Source: Sulfuriferula sp. AH1
GTDB lineage: Bacteria; Pseudomonadota; Gammaproteobacteria; Burkholderiales; Sulfuriferulaceae
Direction of reading: 5' to 3'
Assembly (NCBI RefSeq): GCF_002162035.1
Contig: NZ_CP021138.1
Coordinates: 2,108,001-2,172,000 of the forward strand
DNA length: 64,000 bases
Positions 18,080 to 28,821 of this stretch are shown here, piece after piece. Every line of letters starts with the position of its first letter. Within the stretch, counting starts at the first letter, position 1. The notes below the pieces were generated by a model. It did no database searches and was not told the origin of the DNA. It saw only the letters and a program-made list of their open reading frames with translations. The position numbers and the translations under genes were made by a program.

Positions 18080-18628
18080 ATGGCACAAGATCAAAACAAC
18101 CTCATCTGGATAGACATGGAAATGTCCGGCTTACTCCCCGATACCGACCGTATTCTGGAAATCGCGCTGGTAGTGACCGATTCCCAGTTCAACACGATAG
18201 CCGAGGCCCCAGTGCTGGTTGTGCATCAGTGCGATGCCGTACTCGATGGCATGGATTCGTGGAATAAAGGCACGCACGGCAAATCCGGCCTGATTGACAA
18301 AGTGAAGGCATCGACGCTGAACGAAACTACTGTCGAACAGCAAATGCTGGATTTTCTGAAGCAGTATGTCCCTGCCCGCATTTCGCCGATGTGCGGCAAT
18401 TCGATTTGTCAGGACCGCCGCTTTCTGGCGCGTTACATGCCGAAACTGGAGGAATATTTCCACTACCGCAACCTCGATGTCAGCACACTCAAGGAACTCG
18501 CCAAGCGCTGGAAACCGGAGATCGTCAAAAACTTCACCAAGAACAGCAAACACGAGGCGCTATCGGATATTTACGACTCCATCGCCGAGATGAACCATTA
18601 CCGCGAACTCTTTATCCGGCTGGATTAA
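18080..18628 (+). CDS. orn: Oligoribonuclease
   Basis: DEDD-family 3'-5' exonuclease of 182 aa that degrades two- to five-nucleotide RNAs, including pGpG from c-di-GMP breakdown. Motifs: [10 protein letters not shown] (D and E of site I), [13 protein letters not shown] (site II), and the H...D of site III in [15 protein letters not shown]. The ATG is preceded by GGAAGCGAA. It is convergent with mnmA and the two stops overlap by four bases. Orn is relevant here because the window has three GGDEF proteins and one EAL domain. Confidence 0.97.
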   Translation: MAQDQNNLIWIDMEMSGLLPDTDRILEIALVVTDSQFNTIAEAPVLVVHQCDAVLDGMDSWNKGTHGKSGLIDKVKASTLNETTVEQQMLDFLKQYVPARISPMCGNSICQDRRFLARYMPKLEEYFHYRNLDVSTLKELAKRWKPEIVKNFTKNSKHEALSDIYDSIAEMNHYRELFIRLD

Positions 18629-19725
18629 GCCAGCGAGTCGGCAGCGGAAGGTTCGCTGCCCTGAATGATGCCGCCGCCGAGGCACACATCGCCCTGATAC
18701 AGCACCACGGATTGCCCCGGCGTTACCGCCCATTGCGGTGAGTCGAAAGCAATCGTCACGGCATTGGCGGTGACCTGCACCAACCTGCACGGCGCGTCTG
18801 ACTGCCGGTAACGGGTTTTGGCGGCATAAGCCTGCGCGCTATCGGGTGCCGTGCCCGCGGCCCAGCTCAGATCAGCAGCAAACAGCCGCGAACTGTAGAG
18901 CAACGGATGATCATGGCCTTGCACGACAATGAGCTCGTTGCGGACGATGTCCTTGCCGGCAACGAACCATGGCTCGCCGGCGCCGCCAATACCCAGTCCC
19001 TGACGCTGTCCGATGGTGTGATACATCAGACCCTGATGCCGGCCCATTACCCGACCTTCCGGGGTGCGCATGTCGCCAGGCTGTATCGGCAAATAGCGCT
19101 GCAAAAACTCGCGGAACGGACGTTCGCCGATGAAGCAGATGCCGGTGCTGTCTTTTTTCGCCGCATTGGGCAAACCGGCTTGTTCAGCGATTCTGCGCAC
19201 TTCGGTTTTATGCAGCTCTCCCAGCGGGAACATGGATCTGGAGAGTTGCGCCTGGTTCAGACGATACAGGAAATAGCTCTGATCCTTGCTCGAATCGACA
19301 GCCTTATGCAACTCGAAAAAGCCATCACGCTCATGCAAGCGCGCGTAATGCCCGGTCGCGATTTTTTCAGCGCCCAGTCCTATCGCATAATCGAGAAAAG
19401 CCTTGAACTTGATTTCAGCATTGCAGAGCACATCAGGGTTCGGAGTGCGTCCCGCCTGATATTCCCGCAGAAAGTAACTGAACACGCGATCCTTGTATTC
19501 GGCACTGAAATTCACCGCTTCCACTTCGATACCGATCATCTCGGCGACAGCCAGCACATCGAGAAAATCCTGACGCGCCGGGCAGTTTTCGTCTTCATCG
19601 TCCTCCCAGTTTTTCATGAAGACACCGGTGACGCGGTAGCCCTGCTGCTTTAACAGCAAGGCGGTCACGGCGGAATCGACACCGCCGGACATGCCGACGA
19701 CAATATGGGGGTTTGCTTTATTCAT
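18625..19725 (-). CDS. mnmA: tRNA-specific 2-thiouridylase MnmA
   Basis: Makes 2-thiouridine at position 34 of Lys, Glu and Gln tRNAs. The 366-aa protein has the PP-loop [11 protein letters not shown] and the two catalytic cysteines in [12 protein letters not shown] and [13 protein letters not shown]. The start is taken at the ATG at 19725, which overlaps the preceding gene's stop by eight bases; a GTG five codons upstream is possible. It is the third gene of a minus-strand operon with a Nudix hydrolase and a secreted protein, an arrangement familiar in betaproteobacteria. Confidence 0.96.
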   Translation of the reverse strand: MNKANPHIVVGMSGGVDSAVTALLLKQQGYRVTGVFMKNWEDDEDENCPARQDFLDVLAVAEMIGIEVEAVNFSAEYKDRVFSYFLREYQAGRTPNPDVLCNAEIKFKAFLDYAIGLGAEKIATGHYARLHERDGFFELHKAVDSSKDQSYFLYRLNQAQLSRSMFPLGELHKTEVRRIAEQAGLPNAAKKDSTGICFIGERPFREFLQRYLPIQPGDMRTPEGRVMGRHQGLMYHTIGQRQGLGIGGAGEPWFVAGKDIVRNELIVVQGHDHPLLYSSRLFAADLSWAAGTAPDSAQAYAAKTRYRQSDAPCRLVQVTANAVTIAFDSPQWAVTPGQSVVLYQGDVCLGGGIIQGSEPSAADSLA

Positions 19726-20257
19726 CAGGTGAGGTGCCACGAAGCCAGTCTTGTAAAGGATAAATTACTGCAGGTGCGCCATTATCGCGGAACCACGAGT
19801 CGACGACAAATTTTCGTCCGCTGGCAAACTCTTCAATTTGCGCGCCCCAATGCACATTGACCACGAATGGCGCACGCTCGACGGGCGGCAGCACATCATG
19901 AAATGACAAGAATCCGAAACGCTGGAGCAGATGCAGATAAGCAGTGGTATTGCGGGAATGATCGATACAGTCCATGCGCCCGTCACGCCCGTCATCAGCC
20001 ACATTGCCGCCCTTGTCATTACCGGTCGGCGTTTGTTCGGCTGCATAGGATTCGAGCAGACCGATTCCCAGTGAGATAGCGGCGCGCTCTTGCGGCGGAG
20101 TAACCGCATCCCTGAACAGCTCGCGCACATTCCGCATCTGCGTACTGGTCAGCGCCACTTTGGCATGGACGGCACAGCCGTAATTGTAACAAATATCGAC
20201 TGTCACCGCCCCGCTTGCGGCAGGCCACAGCCATAGCAGTGCCAGTACGAATTTCAT
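19718..20257 (-). CDS. Secreted protein with Cys-His-Asp pattern, unknown
   Basis: A 179-aa conserved-looking protein of no named family that I can assign. A signal peptide (FVALLWLW-like core, cleavage near SGA) suggests periplasmic location. The order MDCIDHSRN (Cys), [11 protein letters not shown] (His) and [12 protein letters not shown] (Asp) resembles the Cys-His-Asp triad of transglutaminase-like cysteine proteases, and spacing fits that fold. It sits inside the nudix-mnmA operon with four- and eight-base overlaps, so expression is coupled. The triad is read from sequence; the activity is inference. Confidence 0.8.
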   Translation of the reverse strand: MKFVLALLWLWPAASGAVTVDICYNYGCAVHAKVALTSTQMRNVRELFRDAVTPPQERAAISLGIGLLESYAAEQTPTGNDKGGNVADDGRDGRMDCIDHSRNTTAYLHLLQRFGFLSFHDVLPPVERAPFVVNVHWGAQIEEFASGRKFVVDSWFRDNGAPAVIYPLQDWLRGTSPDE

Positions 20258-20700
20258 CCGTAATGGCGTAATAGTGTAAGCGGATAGCGCACGCCGCCGA
20301 GATAATCGTCAACGCAGTCGCTCACCAAAGGGCTGCGATGACGCTGCCGCGATGCACGGATATCTTCCGGCGCCTGCCATACCGCCCGGATAATGCCAGC
20401 ATCCAATGCCCGCCCCGGCTCATGGCCGGTAATTCGGCCAGCGAAAGCAAAACGTAAATAAGTACGGTCATGTGCAGGCTGGTGCCACTGATAAATCCCG
20501 ATCAGCGACTCCGGTACGAAATGGTAAGCGGTTTCCTCCAGCGTCTCGCGGATCACCGCGGCAATAATGGATTCGCCGGCATCAAGATGACCCGCGGGCT
20601 GATTGAATAAAACGCCATCAGAGGTATTCTCTTCCACCAGCAGAAATTTTCCTGCCTGTTCAATCACGGCGGCAACCGTTACATGGGGTTTCCAGATCAT
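20254..20700 (-). CDS. Nudix hydrolase, NudJ-like
   Basis: A 148-aa Nudix protein starting MIWKPHVTVAAVIE, as in NudJ, which hydrolyses nucleoside and HMP pyrophosphates. The Nudix box GHLDAGESIIAAVIRETLEETA is present, with Ala in place of the usual final Gly. The ATG at 20700 is chosen because the homologous region starts there; the ribosome site is weak. It is the first gene of the operon and overlaps the next by ATGA. Confidence 0.9.
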   Translation of the reverse strand: MIWKPHVTVAAVIEQAGKFLLVEENTSDGVLFNQPAGHLDAGESIIAAVIRETLEETAYHFVPESLIGIYQWHQPAHDRTYLRFAFAGRITGHEPGRALDAGIIRAVWQAPEDIRASRQRHRSPLVSDCVDDYLGGVRYPLTLLRHYG

Positions 20701-20761
20701 TGTTCGCGCACAAAAAACTGATTCTACCCTGTGCATGGCATCATGCAAAACCCGGTCAACA

Positions 20762-20790
20762 AAAAAGGCAGGAATAAACCCTGCCTTTTT
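20762..20790. terminator. Terminator downstream of the Lys/Ala-rich gene
   Basis: Perfect 11-base stem AAAAAGGCAGG / CCTGCCTTTTT with a seven-base loop. It has A- and T-runs on both sides, so it can work for the minus-strand gene ending at 20806. Confidence 0.85.
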
Positions 20791-20805
20791 AATGTTGCAA
20801 ATTAA

Positions 20806-21021
20806 TTACTTGGCAGCTGGAGCGGCTTCGTCTTTTTTGGTTTCTTCTTTTTTAGCAGCAGCTTTTTTCTTGGCGTGATGCTTTTTAACTTTGTGCTTGG
20901 CTGGTGCAGCCATTTCAGCTTTAGGTGCTTCAGCAGCTGGTGCAGCAGCATCAGCTGCAACAGCGGAGAACGAAACAGCGGCAAAAGCGGCAGCGATGAT
21001 AGCAGATAACAGTTTGTTCAT
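20806..21021 (-). CDS. Small secreted Lys/Ala-rich protein
   Basis: A 71-aa protein with a good signal peptide (MNKLLSAIIAAAFAAVSFSAVAA) and a low-complexity mature part of Ala, Lys, His, Pro and Glu, including KHKVKKHHAKKKAAAKK. The mature part is strongly basic and likely disordered; such short Ala/Lys-rich secreted proteins are common in betaproteobacteria and have no defined role. AAGGAT sits six bases before the ATG and a strong terminator follows, so it is a well-formed single gene. Confidence 0.8.
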   Translation of the reverse strand: MNKLLSAIIAAAFAAVSFSAVAADAAAPAAEAPKAEMAAPAKHKVKKHHAKKKAAAKKEETKKDEAAPAAK

Positions 21022-21107
21022 TTTGATATCCTTAAAGTTAAAATAAAAAATCAGTAAGTGGCTTGACGACAAAAATCATCATCGTCACAGCAACTAACGC
21101 GGTCGGG

Positions 21108-21692
21108 TTAACGCCGGTTGACAGGTTCCTGCAAAATATTTGCAATCTCATTTGCATCCACAGAGCGATATTGTCCGGGTGCGAGTTGATCGAGTATGAA
21201 TCCTCCGATCCGGGCACGAATCAGACGCAGTGTCGGATAACCGGTTTTGGCGGTCATCCGCCTTACTTGCCGATTCTTGCCTTCGGTGATGGTCAGTGCA
21301 ATCCAGCTCGTCGGAATATGCTTCCGATAACGCACGGGCGGCGTGCGCGTCCACAACCCTGCTGGCTCGGCGATATGTTCCGCACACGCAGGCTGGGTTA
21401 CGAAGTCGCCCAAATCAACGCCTTGCGCCAGAGTTTGCAACGCGGTATCGGTAATCTCCCCTTCCACCTGCACCCAATAAGTTTTGGGTAATTTGTGCAT
21501 GGGATGAGCGAGTTGATGCTGTAACCGACCATCATCGGTTAAAATAAGCAAACCTTCACTGTCGGTATCAAGCCGACCGGCAGCATAGATGTCAGCAATC
21601 GGAATGAAGTCTTTCAGGGTGGGATGCCTGCCATCAGGACTGAACTGGCAAACCACGCCATAGGGTTTATTGAACAGGATAACTTGCCGCAT
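21108..21692 (-). CDS. rluE: 23S rRNA pseudouridine synthase, RluE-like
   Basis: RsuA/RluE family enzyme of 194 aa without an S4 domain, matching RluE, which modifies U2457 of 23S rRNA. The catalytic Asp is in [11 protein letters not shown]; other family motifs are [21 protein letters not shown] and [10 protein letters not shown]. It is divergent from icd with only about 38 bases between starts. Family certain; the exact rRNA position is by analogy. Confidence 0.9.
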   Translation of the reverse strand: MRQVILFNKPYGVVCQFSPDGRHPTLKDFIPIADIYAAGRLDTDSEGLLILTDDGRLQHQLAHPMHKLPKTYWVQVEGEITDTALQTLAQGVDLGDFVTQPACAEHIAEPAGLWTRTPPVRYRKHIPTSWIALTITEGKNRQVRRMTAKTGYPTLRLIRARIGGFILDQLAPGQYRSVDANEIANILQEPVNRR

Positions 21693-21730
21693 ACTGGATT
21701 TACTTTTTTGACTTGAGATTAGGAAGAATT

Positions 21731-22975
21731 ATGTCTTATCAACACATACAATTACCGGCATTCGGCGAAAAAATCACGGTCAACGCCGATGCAACACTGA
21801 ATGTGCCCGACCAGCCCATTATCCCATTTATTGAAGGTGACGGTACCGGCGTTGATATCACCCCGGTAATGTGCAAAGTCGTTGATGCCGCAGTTGCCAA
21901 AGCCTATCAGGGCCAGCGCAAAATCGCCTGGATGGAAACCTATGCCGGCGAAAAAGCAGTCAAGGTCTACGGCAACGACATCTGGCTGCCTGAAGAAACC
22001 GTAGAGGCCGTACGCGAATACGTCGTATCCATCAAGGGTCCACTGACCACTCCGACTTCCGGCGGCATGCGCTCACTGAACGTGGCATTGCGGCAAATGC
22101 TGGATTTATACGTATGCTTGCGTCCGGTACGCTATTTCCAGGGCGTACCCAGCCCGGTCAAGGCGCCGGAAAAAGTGGACATGGTCATCTTCCGTGAAAA
22201 TACTGAAGACATCTATGCCGGCATCGAATGGGAAGCCGGTTCGGCTGAGGTCAAAAAAGTCATTGCCTTTTTGCAGAAGAAAATGGGCGTCAAAAAAATC
22301 CGTTTCCCTGAATCTTCTGCGATCGGTATCAAGCCGGTGTCCATCGAAGGCAGCGAGCGCCTGATTCGCCGTGCGATCCAATACGCCATCGACAATGGCC
22401 GCCGCTCAGTGACCCTGGTGCACAAAGGCAATATCATGAAGTTCACCGAAGGCGGCTTCAAGAAATGGGGTTACGAATTAGCCAAACGCGAATTCGGCGC
22501 GGTAGAGATCGACGGCGGCCCGTGGTGTCAGTTGCCCAACGGCATCGTGATCAAGGACGTCATTGCCGACGCGTTCCTGCAGCAGATCCTGTTACGCCCG
22601 GATGAGTATGATGTGATTGCCACACTCAATCTCAATGGCGATTATATTTCCGACGCCCTGGCCGCTGAAGTTGGCGGTATCGGCATCGCTCCGGGCGCAA
22701 ACCTGTCCGACTCGGTTGCCATGTTTGAAGCCACTCATGGCACCGCACCGAAATATGCCGGCAAGGATTATGTGAATCCGGGTTCGATCATCTTGTCTGC
22801 CGAAATGATGTTGCGGCATTTGGGCTGGGTTGAAGCGGCCGATCTGATTATCGACGCGATGCAGGGCGCTATCGCCGACAAAACGGTAACTTACGATTTT
22901 GCACGGTTGATGGATGGCGCAACGCAGGTGTCATGTTCGGCATTTGGTGACGCAATGATTGCACAGATGCGGTAA
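21731..22975 (+). CDS. icd: NADP-dependent isocitrate dehydrogenase
   Basis: TCA-cycle enzyme converting isocitrate to 2-oxoglutarate, 414 aa, close in layout to E. coli Icd. Substrate-site segment [12 protein letters not shown] contains the regulatory Ser; [17 protein letters not shown] and the NADP-binding stretch [17 protein letters not shown] (Lys-Tyr pair for NADP) are present. The ATG at 21731 with AGGAAG upstream is preferred over an earlier in-frame start. Monocistronic; no clear hairpin follows it before the cspA terminator. Confidence 0.97.
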   Translation: MSYQHIQLPAFGEKITVNADATLNVPDQPIIPFIEGDGTGVDITPVMCKVVDAAVAKAYQGQRKIAWMETYAGEKAVKVYGNDIWLPEETVEAVREYVVSIKGPLTTPTSGGMRSLNVALRQMLDLYVCLRPVRYFQGVPSPVKAPEKVDMVIFRENTEDIYAGIEWEAGSAEVKKVIAFLQKKMGVKKIRFPESSAIGIKPVSIEGSERLIRRAIQYAIDNGRRSVTLVHKGNIMKFTEGGFKKWGYELAKREFGAVEIDGGPWCQLPNGIVIKDVIADAFLQQILLRPDEYDVIATLNLNGDYISDALAAEVGGIGIAPGANLSDSVAMFEATHGTAPKYAGKDYVNPGSIILSAEMMLRHLGWVEAADLIIDAMQGAIADKTVTYDFARLMDGATQVSCSAFGDAMIAQMR

Positions 22976-23063
22976 TTGCAATTAAAGCAGGCGATTGGCT
23001 GGCATGGCTTGTCACCGTGCCGGTCACGCCGCTGCAGTAGCTGGCTAAAAGTACAAATAATAA

Positions 23064-23092
23064 AAAAGGCGCGGATAAACTCCGCGCCTTTT
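23064..23092. terminator. Bidirectional terminator between icd and cspA
   Basis: Perfect 12-base stem AAAAGGCGCGGA / TCCGCGCCTTTT with five-base loop TAAAC, flanked by A- and T-runs. It can serve both convergent genes. Confidence 0.9.
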
Positions 23093-23110
23093 AAAGTTCA
23101 GTACAGCTAA

Positions 23111-23314
23111 TTAAGCAGGCTGAATATTTGAAGCTTGTTTGCCTTTAGGTCCTTGGGAGACTTCGAAGCTGACTTTTTGGCCTTCTTTAAGGGTTTTGAA
23201 ACCACCCATATTGATTGCGGAAAAATGTGCGAAAAGATCTTCGCTTCCGTCGTCAGGAGTAATAAAACCGAAACCTTTAGAATCGTTGAACCATTTAACT
23301 GTGCCAGTTGCCAT
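23111..23314 (-). CDS. Cold-shock protein, CspA family
   Basis: A 67-aa single-stranded nucleic acid-binding OB-fold protein. RNP1 (SKGFGFIT) and RNP2 (DLFAHFS) are intact, with the start [16 protein letters not shown] precedes the ATG. The 245-base region up to clpS is AT-rich and large enough for a long leader, as known for cspA mRNAs, but I could not identify specific cold-box elements. Which paralogue it is, and whether it is cold-induced, cannot be told. Confidence 0.95.
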   Translation of the reverse strand: MATGTVKWFNDSKGFGFITPDDGSEDLFAHFSAINMGGFKTLKEGQKVSFEVSQGPKGKQASNIQPA

Positions 23315-23559
23315 TGTTACATTCCTTGATAAAAAACAGGCCAAAAACGGCCATGGACTGTTTGAGAACCAAGATCGCACAACGGCAATACCAGACTTGC
23401 AAAAACCTTGATATCAAACTCCAGTGCACTTTTTACTCCTGAAAAAATTTTTTAGCAAGCACTAAGTGAATATTTTTAATTATTTGCAAAGGAATACTTG
23501 AAAAATTCGCTCGAGACGTCAAAATGAATACCTGACAGGTTAACAAACAAAGTGAACAG

Positions 23560-23868
23560 ATGGCTACGCGACAACGTGACGACACACTATTGGCGCCCAG
23601 CAAGGCAAAACTTGAGCCACCCCCTTTGCATAAAGTAATGCTGCTCAACGACGATTACACGCCAATGGATTTCGTAGTGCATGTGGTCCAGCATTTTTTT
23701 CACAAAACTCATGAACAAGCGACACAAATTATGCTCAAAGTACATACTGAAGGTCGCGGAGTTTGCGGTTTGTATCCCGCCGATGTCGCCGCCACTAAAG
23801 TCGCTCAGGTGATCGCGTTTGCTCGCCAGCATCAACATCCGCTTCAATGCGTGATGGAGGAAAATTAA
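23560..23868 (+). CDS. clpS: ClpS adaptor protein
   Basis: A 102-aa N-end-rule adaptor that delivers substrates to ClpAP. Motifs: [17 protein letters not shown] (N-degron pocket with NDDYTPM) and the signature H-x-E-GRGVCG, then VAATKVAQV. It is followed directly by clpA, with the clpA ATG right after the clpS TAA, the classic clpS-clpA pair. Confidence 0.97.
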   Translation: MATRQRDDTLLAPSKAKLEPPPLHKVMLLNDDYTPMDFVVHVVQHFFHKTHEQATQIMLKVHTEGRGVCGLYPADVAATKVAQVIAFARQHQHPLQCVMEEN

Positions 23869-26124
23869 ATGATCGCTCAAGAATTGGAAGTCAGTTTGCA
23901 TTTGGCCTTTATGGACGCACGACAGAAGCGCCACGAATTCATTACCGTGGAGCATCTGCTGTTCGCCATGCTGGACAACCCTTCCGCTGCCGAAGTGTTG
24001 CGCGCTTGTGCGATCAACATTGAAACCCTGCGCCAGCAACTGGGCGATTTCATTACCGAACATACGCCTACCGTCGCCGGCACCGAAGACATCGATACCC
24101 AGCCTACGCTCGGTTTCCAGCGCGTCATTCAGCGCGCGATACTGCATGTGCAATCCTCCGGCAAGAAAGAAGTCACCGGAGCAAATGTGCTCGTTGCGAT
24201 TTTCGGCGAAAAGGATTCGCATGCGGTGTACTTCCTGACCCAGCAAGGACTGACTCGCCTCGATGTCGTCAATTACATCTCGCACGGCACGACCAAAACC
24301 ACGCAAACCGAATCGCAACGCAGCGACACTGCGACGGAAAATGCTGAAGAAGCGGCGCCTGCATCGGCGCTGGACAGCTACACTTCGAATCTCAATGCGC
24401 AGGCACTGGCAGGCAAGATCGACCCGCTCATCGGACGCGAGGCAGAACTGGAACGGGTGATCCAGACCCTGTGCCGTCGTCGCAAAAACAATCCGTTGCT
24501 GGTGGGTGAAGCCGGTGTCGGCAAAACCGCCATTGCCGAAGGTCTGGCTCGCCGCATCATCGAAGGCGATGTGCCCGACATACTGGAAGACAGCACCGTC
24601 TATTCCCTGGATATGGGCGCATTACTGGCCGGCACCAAATATCGCGGCGATTTCGAACAACGCCTCAAAGCGGTGTTAAAGCAGCTCAACGCCGACAACA
24701 ATGCCATTTTATTCATCGATGAAATCCACACACTGATTGGCGCGGGTGCCGCATCGGGCGGCACACTGGACGCCTCCAACCTGCTAAAGCCTGCGTTGTC
24801 GTCCGGACAGCTCAAATGCATCGGCGCGACCACCTATACCGAATATCGCGGTATTTTTGAAAAAGACCACGCGCTGTCACGCCGCTTCCAGAAGATCGAC
24901 GTGAACGAACCGAGCGTCGATGAAACCGTAGCGATCCTGCGCGGCTTGAAGTCACGATTCGAAGCTCACCACGGCGTGAAATACACTGCTTCGGCATTAA
25001 CCACGGCGGCCGAATTGTCTGCGCGTTACATCAACGACCGGCATTTGCCGGACAAGGCCATCGACGTCATCGACGAAGCCGGCGCTGCGCAACGCATCCT
25101 GCCCAAGTCAAAGCAAAAGAAAATCATCAGCAAACGCGAGATCGAGGAGATTATCGCCAAAATCGCCCGCATCCCGTCCAAGCATGTCAACAGCGATGAC
25201 CGCGATGCGTTGAAAACTCTGGATCGCGATCTCAAAGCCGTGGTCTTCGGCCAGGACAATGCGATCGCCGCGCTGTCTTCCGCCATCAAAATGGCACGTA
25301 GCGGTCTCGGCAATCCGCAAAAGCCTATCGGTTCGTTCCTGTTTTCCGGTCCGACCGGCGTCGGCAAGACCGAAGTTGCACGGCAGTTGGCCTATACGAT
25401 GGGCATAGAGCTGATCCGCTTCGATATGTCGGAATACATGGAACGCCACGCCGTATCGCGCCTGATCGGTGCGCCGCCGGGCTATGTCGGTTTCGATCAG
25501 GGCGGATTGCTCACCGAAGCCATTACCAAAACGCCGTACGCAGTCTTGTTGCTGGACGAGATCGAAAAAGCACATCCCGATGTATTTAATGTGCTGCTGC
25601 AGGTGATGGATCACGGAACGCTTACCGACAACAATGGCCGCAAAGCCGATTTCCGCAATGTGGTGATCGTCATGACCACCAATGCCGGGGCCGAATCACT
25701 GACCAAAACCAGCATTGGCTTTACCGCCGCCAGCCAGACGGGCGATGAAATGGCCGATATCAAGCGGCTGTTTACACCGGAATTCCGCAACCGGCTGGAT
25801 GCGATCATTTCCTTTGCGCCATTATCGCAGGACATTATTCTACGTGTCGTCGATAAATTCCTGATGCAGCTGGAAGATCAGCTCCACGAGAAAAAAGTGG
25901 ATGCTCATTTCACCGATGCACTCAAAGCCTACCTCGGCAAAAAAGGTTTTGATCCGCTGATGGGTGCACGGCCGATGGCGCGCCTGATTCAGGATACCAT
26001 TCGTCGGGCGCTGGCCGATGAACTGCTGTTTGGCCGTCTGGCTAATGGCGGCTCGGTCACAGTCGACATTGACGAAAACGACAATGTGAAGCTGAGCTTT
26101 AGCGAGGAACTGGCTGTTGTTTAG
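23869..26124 (+). CDS. clpA: ATP-dependent Clp protease ATPase ClpA
   Basis: AAA+ unfoldase of 751 aa that feeds ClpP. It has a double Clp-N domain, a first ATPase with Walker [10 protein letters not shown] (about 212-220), LFIDEIHTL Walker B, and a second with GPTGVGKTE (about 494-502), [13 protein letters not shown]. There is no ClpB-type coiled-coil insertion. Coupled to clpS. The ClpP gene is not in the window. Confidence 0.97.
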   Translation: MIAQELEVSLHLAFMDARQKRHEFITVEHLLFAMLDNPSAAEVLRACAINIETLRQQLGDFITEHTPTVAGTEDIDTQPTLGFQRVIQRAILHVQSSGKKEVTGANVLVAIFGEKDSHAVYFLTQQGLTRLDVVNYISHGTTKTTQTESQRSDTATENAEEAAPASALDSYTSNLNAQALAGKIDPLIGREAELERVIQTLCRRRKNNPLLVGEAGVGKTAIAEGLARRIIEGDVPDILEDSTVYSLDMGALLAGTKYRGDFEQRLKAVLKQLNADNNAILFIDEIHTLIGAGAASGGTLDASNLLKPALSSGQLKCIGATTYTEYRGIFEKDHALSRRFQKIDVNEPSVDETVAILRGLKSRFEAHHGVKYTASALTTAAELSARYINDRHLPDKAIDVIDEAGAAQRILPKSKQKKIISKREIEEIIAKIARIPSKHVNSDDRDALKTLDRDLKAVVFGQDNAIAALSSAIKMARSGLGNPQKPIGSFLFSGPTGVGKTEVARQLAYTMGIELIRFDMSEYMERHAVSRLIGAPPGYVGFDQGGLLTEAITKTPYAVLLLDEIEKAHPDVFNVLLQVMDHGTLTDNNGRKADFRNVVIVMTTNAGAESLTKTSIGFTAASQTGDEMADIKRLFTPEFRNRLDAIISFAPLSQDIILRVVDKFLMQLEDQLHEKKVDAHFTDALKAYLGKKGFDPLMGARPMARLIQDTIRRALADELLFGRLANGGSVTVDIDENDNVKLSFSEELAVV

Positions 26125-26165
26125 TCGGTTCCGGCACATCCCGATCATTTTCAAAAACACCTGAA

Positions 26166-26200
26166 TATGTCATGCTGTAGTAAAAACTACACATGACATA
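26166..26200. repeat. Inverted repeat downstream of clpA
   Basis: Arms TATGTCATGCTGTAGT and ACTACACATGACATA pair along their whole length with one unpaired C, closing on an AAAA loop. Part of it, CTGTAGTAAAA (26175-26185), recurs exactly at 26230-26240. No T-run follows, so it may be a regulatory element ahead of the rml operon as much as a clpA terminator. Confidence 0.55.
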
Positions 26201-26330
26201 TCGGTGTTTGTCTGTCAAAAATCCCAAGACTGTAGTAAAATGGCAACATGACTATTGAATAATCAAAACTGTTTATGCCGCAGTGGTTGGGGTATTTTTA
26301 ACCCGACTTTCATTTTTAAAGAGATGACAC

Positions 26331-27395
26331 ATGATTTTAGTTACTGGTGGTGCAGGTTTTATTGGAGCGAATTTCGTTCTGGACTGGTTAAAGACGACGG
26401 ATGAGCCCGTCATCAATCTGGACAAACTCACTTATGCAGGCAATTTACAAAACCTGGCGAGCATCTCATCGGATACTCGCCATATTTTTGTGCAAGGCGA
26501 TATTGGCGATCAAAATCTGATAGCCCGGCTATTACGCGAATACCAACCGCGTGCCATCATCAATTTCGCAGCGGAAAGCCATGTCGACCGCTCCATCCAC
26601 GGCCCGGAAGACTTCATCCAGACCAACGTAGTCGGCACTTTCCATTTGCTGGAAGCCGTACGCGACCACTGGAACAATTTGCATGAGACGGCCCGGTCGC
26701 AGTTTCGTTTCCTCCATGTTTCCACCGATGAGGTATACGGCTCCCTCGGCTCGGCTGATGCACCATTCACCGAAACCACTGCCTACGCGCCCAACAGCCC
26801 GTATTCCGCATCCAAAGCCGCCTCCGACCATTTGGTCCGGGCCTACCACCACACTTACGGCTTGCCGGTACTCACCACCAATTGCTCCAACAATTACGGT
26901 CCTTACCAGTTCCCTGAAAAGCTGATTCCGCTGGTAATGATGAACGCAGTGGCAGGCAAGCCCCTGCCCATTTACGGCGATGGCCTGAACGTACGCGACT
27001 GGCTCTACGTCGGCGATCATTGCAGCGCGATACGCACCGTTCTTGCAAACGGTACAGCCGGCGAAGTCTATAACATCGGCGGCTGGAATGAAAAAGCCAA
27101 TATCGACGTAGTCAAAACCATCTGTGCGATACTCGACGAGTTGCATCCCGGTTCGCCAGTCACCCCCCATGCCGAATTGATCACTTACGTAAAAGACCGT
27201 GCAGGACATGATCGCCGCTATGCCATCGATGCAAGCAAGATCGAGCGCGAACTGGGCTGGCGGCCAGCGGAGACCTTCGAAACCGGCATCCGCAAAACGG
27301 TCGCCTGGTACCTGAACAATCAGGACTGGGTCGCCAACATCGCCAGCGGCGAATATCGTCACTGGATAGAAAAACAATACGGGAGCGTAGCATGA
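26331..27395 (+). CDS. rmlB: dTDP-glucose 4,6-dehydratase
   Basis: Second step of dTDP-L-rhamnose synthesis, NAD-dependent short-chain dehydrogenase fold, 354 aa. N-terminal [11 protein letters not shown] binds NAD; the catalytic set is [10 protein letters not shown]-like (here [11 protein letters not shown]) and YSASK (Tyr-x3-Lys). First gene of rmlBACD; it overlaps rmlA by four bases (ATGA). The ATG follows AAAGAGATG. All four genes are complete and in one direction. Confidence 0.97.
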   Translation: MILVTGGAGFIGANFVLDWLKTTDEPVINLDKLTYAGNLQNLASISSDTRHIFVQGDIGDQNLIARLLREYQPRAIINFAAESHVDRSIHGPEDFIQTNVVGTFHLLEAVRDHWNNLHETARSQFRFLHVSTDEVYGSLGSADAPFTETTAYAPNSPYSASKAASDHLVRAYHHTYGLPVLTTNCSNNYGPYQFPEKLIPLVMMNAVAGKPLPIYGDGLNVRDWLYVGDHCSAIRTVLANGTAGEVYNIGGWNEKANIDVVKTICAILDELHPGSPVTPHAELITYVKDRAGHDRRYAIDASKIERELGWRPAETFETGIRKTVAWYLNNQDWVANIASGEYRHWIEKQYGSVA

Positions 27396-28276
27396 ACGCA
27401 CGCAGAGGCATCATCCTGGCAGGCGGCTCCGGTACCCGCTTATATCCGGTTACCCAGGCAGTCTCCAAACAACTGCTGCCGGTGTACGACAAACCAATGA
27501 TCTACTATCCGCTGACCACGCTGATGCTGGCGGGGATACGCGATATCCTGATCATTTCCACCCCGCAAGACACGCCGCGCTTCGAACAACTGCTCGGCGA
27601 CGGCAAGCAATGGGGCATTAACCTCAGTTATGCAATCCAGGCCTCGCCGGACGGTCTGGCACAAGCCTTCATCATCGGCGCCGACTTCATCGGCAATGCC
27701 AACAGCGCTTTGGTGCTGGGCGACAATATTTTTTACGGACACGACTTTTCCGACGATCTGCGCACGGCCTCCGCCAAAACAAGCGGCGCGTCCGTATTCG
27801 CCTACCCGGTACATGATCCGGAGCGTTACGGCGTAGTCGAGTTTGATGCCGCAGGCAATGCCGTCAGCCTGGAAGAAAAACCGTTCAAGCCCAAATCGCG
27901 CTACGCGGTCACCGGTCTCTATTTCTATGACAATCAGGTCATCGATATCGCCCGCAACCTCAAGCCCTCGCCGCGTGGCGAACTGGAAATAACCGACGTG
28001 AACCGGCATTATCTGCATATGGAACAACTGCATGTGGAAGTGATGGGACGTGGCCATGCATGGCTGGATACCGGCACCCATGAATCGCTGCTCGAAGCAT
28101 CGACCTTTATCCAGACCATCGAAAAACGCCAGGGTCTCAAAATCTCCTGCCCGGAAGAAATCGCCTACCGTCAGGGCTACATCGATGCCGCCCAACTGGA
28201 AAAACTCGCACAACCGCTGGCAAAGAACGGCTACGGCCAGTACCTCATCGCGATGCTGAATGAACGGCTGTTTTAA
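27392..28276 (+). CDS. rmlA: Glucose-1-phosphate thymidylyltransferase
   Basis: First enzyme of dTDP-L-rhamnose synthesis, forming dTDP-glucose from dTTP and glucose 1-phosphate; 294 aa. The nucleotide loop [11 protein letters not shown], the segment [16 protein letters not shown] and LGDNIFYG are characteristic. It is feedback-inhibited by dTDP-rhamnose in known members. Coupled to rmlB; rmlC starts two bases after its stop. Confidence 0.97.
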   Translation: MNARRGIILAGGSGTRLYPVTQAVSKQLLPVYDKPMIYYPLTTLMLAGIRDILIISTPQDTPRFEQLLGDGKQWGINLSYAIQASPDGLAQAFIIGADFIGNANSALVLGDNIFYGHDFSDDLRTASAKTSGASVFAYPVHDPERYGVVEFDAAGNAVSLEEKPFKPKSRYAVTGLYFYDNQVIDIARNLKPSPRGELEITDVNRHYLHMEQLHVEVMGRGHAWLDTGTHESLLEASTFIQTIEKRQGLKISCPEEIAYRQGYIDAAQLEKLAQPLAKNGYGQYLIAMLNERLF

Positions 28277-28278
28277 TC

Positions 28279-28821
28279 ATGAATATCATTCCTACCCGCA
28301 TCCCTGATGTCCTCGTCATCGAACCCAAGGTGTTCGGCGACGAGCGCGGCTTCTTTTATGAAAGCTACAATCGCCGAGTAATGACCGAAGCCGGCATTCC
28401 TGATGATTTCGTGCAGGATAACCATTCACGCTCGGCCAAAGGCGTGCTGCGCGGTTTGCATTACCAGATCCGGCAAACCCAGGGCAAGCTGGTGCGCGTC
28501 ATTTCCGGCAGCGTGTATGACGTCGCGGTCGATCTGCGCAAATCCTCGCCTACCTTTGGACAGTGGGTAGGCATGGAACTGTCCGCGGATAACAAGCGCA
28601 TGGCATGGATCCCCAAAGGCTTCGCCCACGGTTTTGTAGTGACCTCCGATACTGCTGAATTTTTATACAAAACAACGGATTACTGGGCACCGCAATTCGA
28701 ACGCAGCTTGCTCTGGAATGACCCGGCCCTGGGCATCACCTGGCCACTCGACATGCAGCCGATCATCGCCGCCAAGGATGCAGCCGGTCTGCCGCTGGTT
28801 CAGTGCGAGGTATTCGCATGA
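28279..28821 (+). CDS. rmlC: dTDP-4-dehydrorhamnose 3,5-epimerase
   Basis: Third step of the pathway, 180 aa cupin. The catalytic stretch DNHSRSAKGVLRGLHYQ contains the active His, and PKGFAHGFV and TTDYWAP are family signatures. Its stop overlaps the rmlD start by four bases. Confidence 0.97.
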   Translation: MNIIPTRIPDVLVIEPKVFGDERGFFYESYNRRVMTEAGIPDDFVQDNHSRSAKGVLRGLHYQIRQTQGKLVRVISGSVYDVAVDLRKSSPTFGQWVGMELSADNKRMAWIPKGFAHGFVVTSDTAEFLYKTTDYWAPQFERSLLWNDPALGITWPLDMQPIIAAKDAAGLPLVQCEVFA

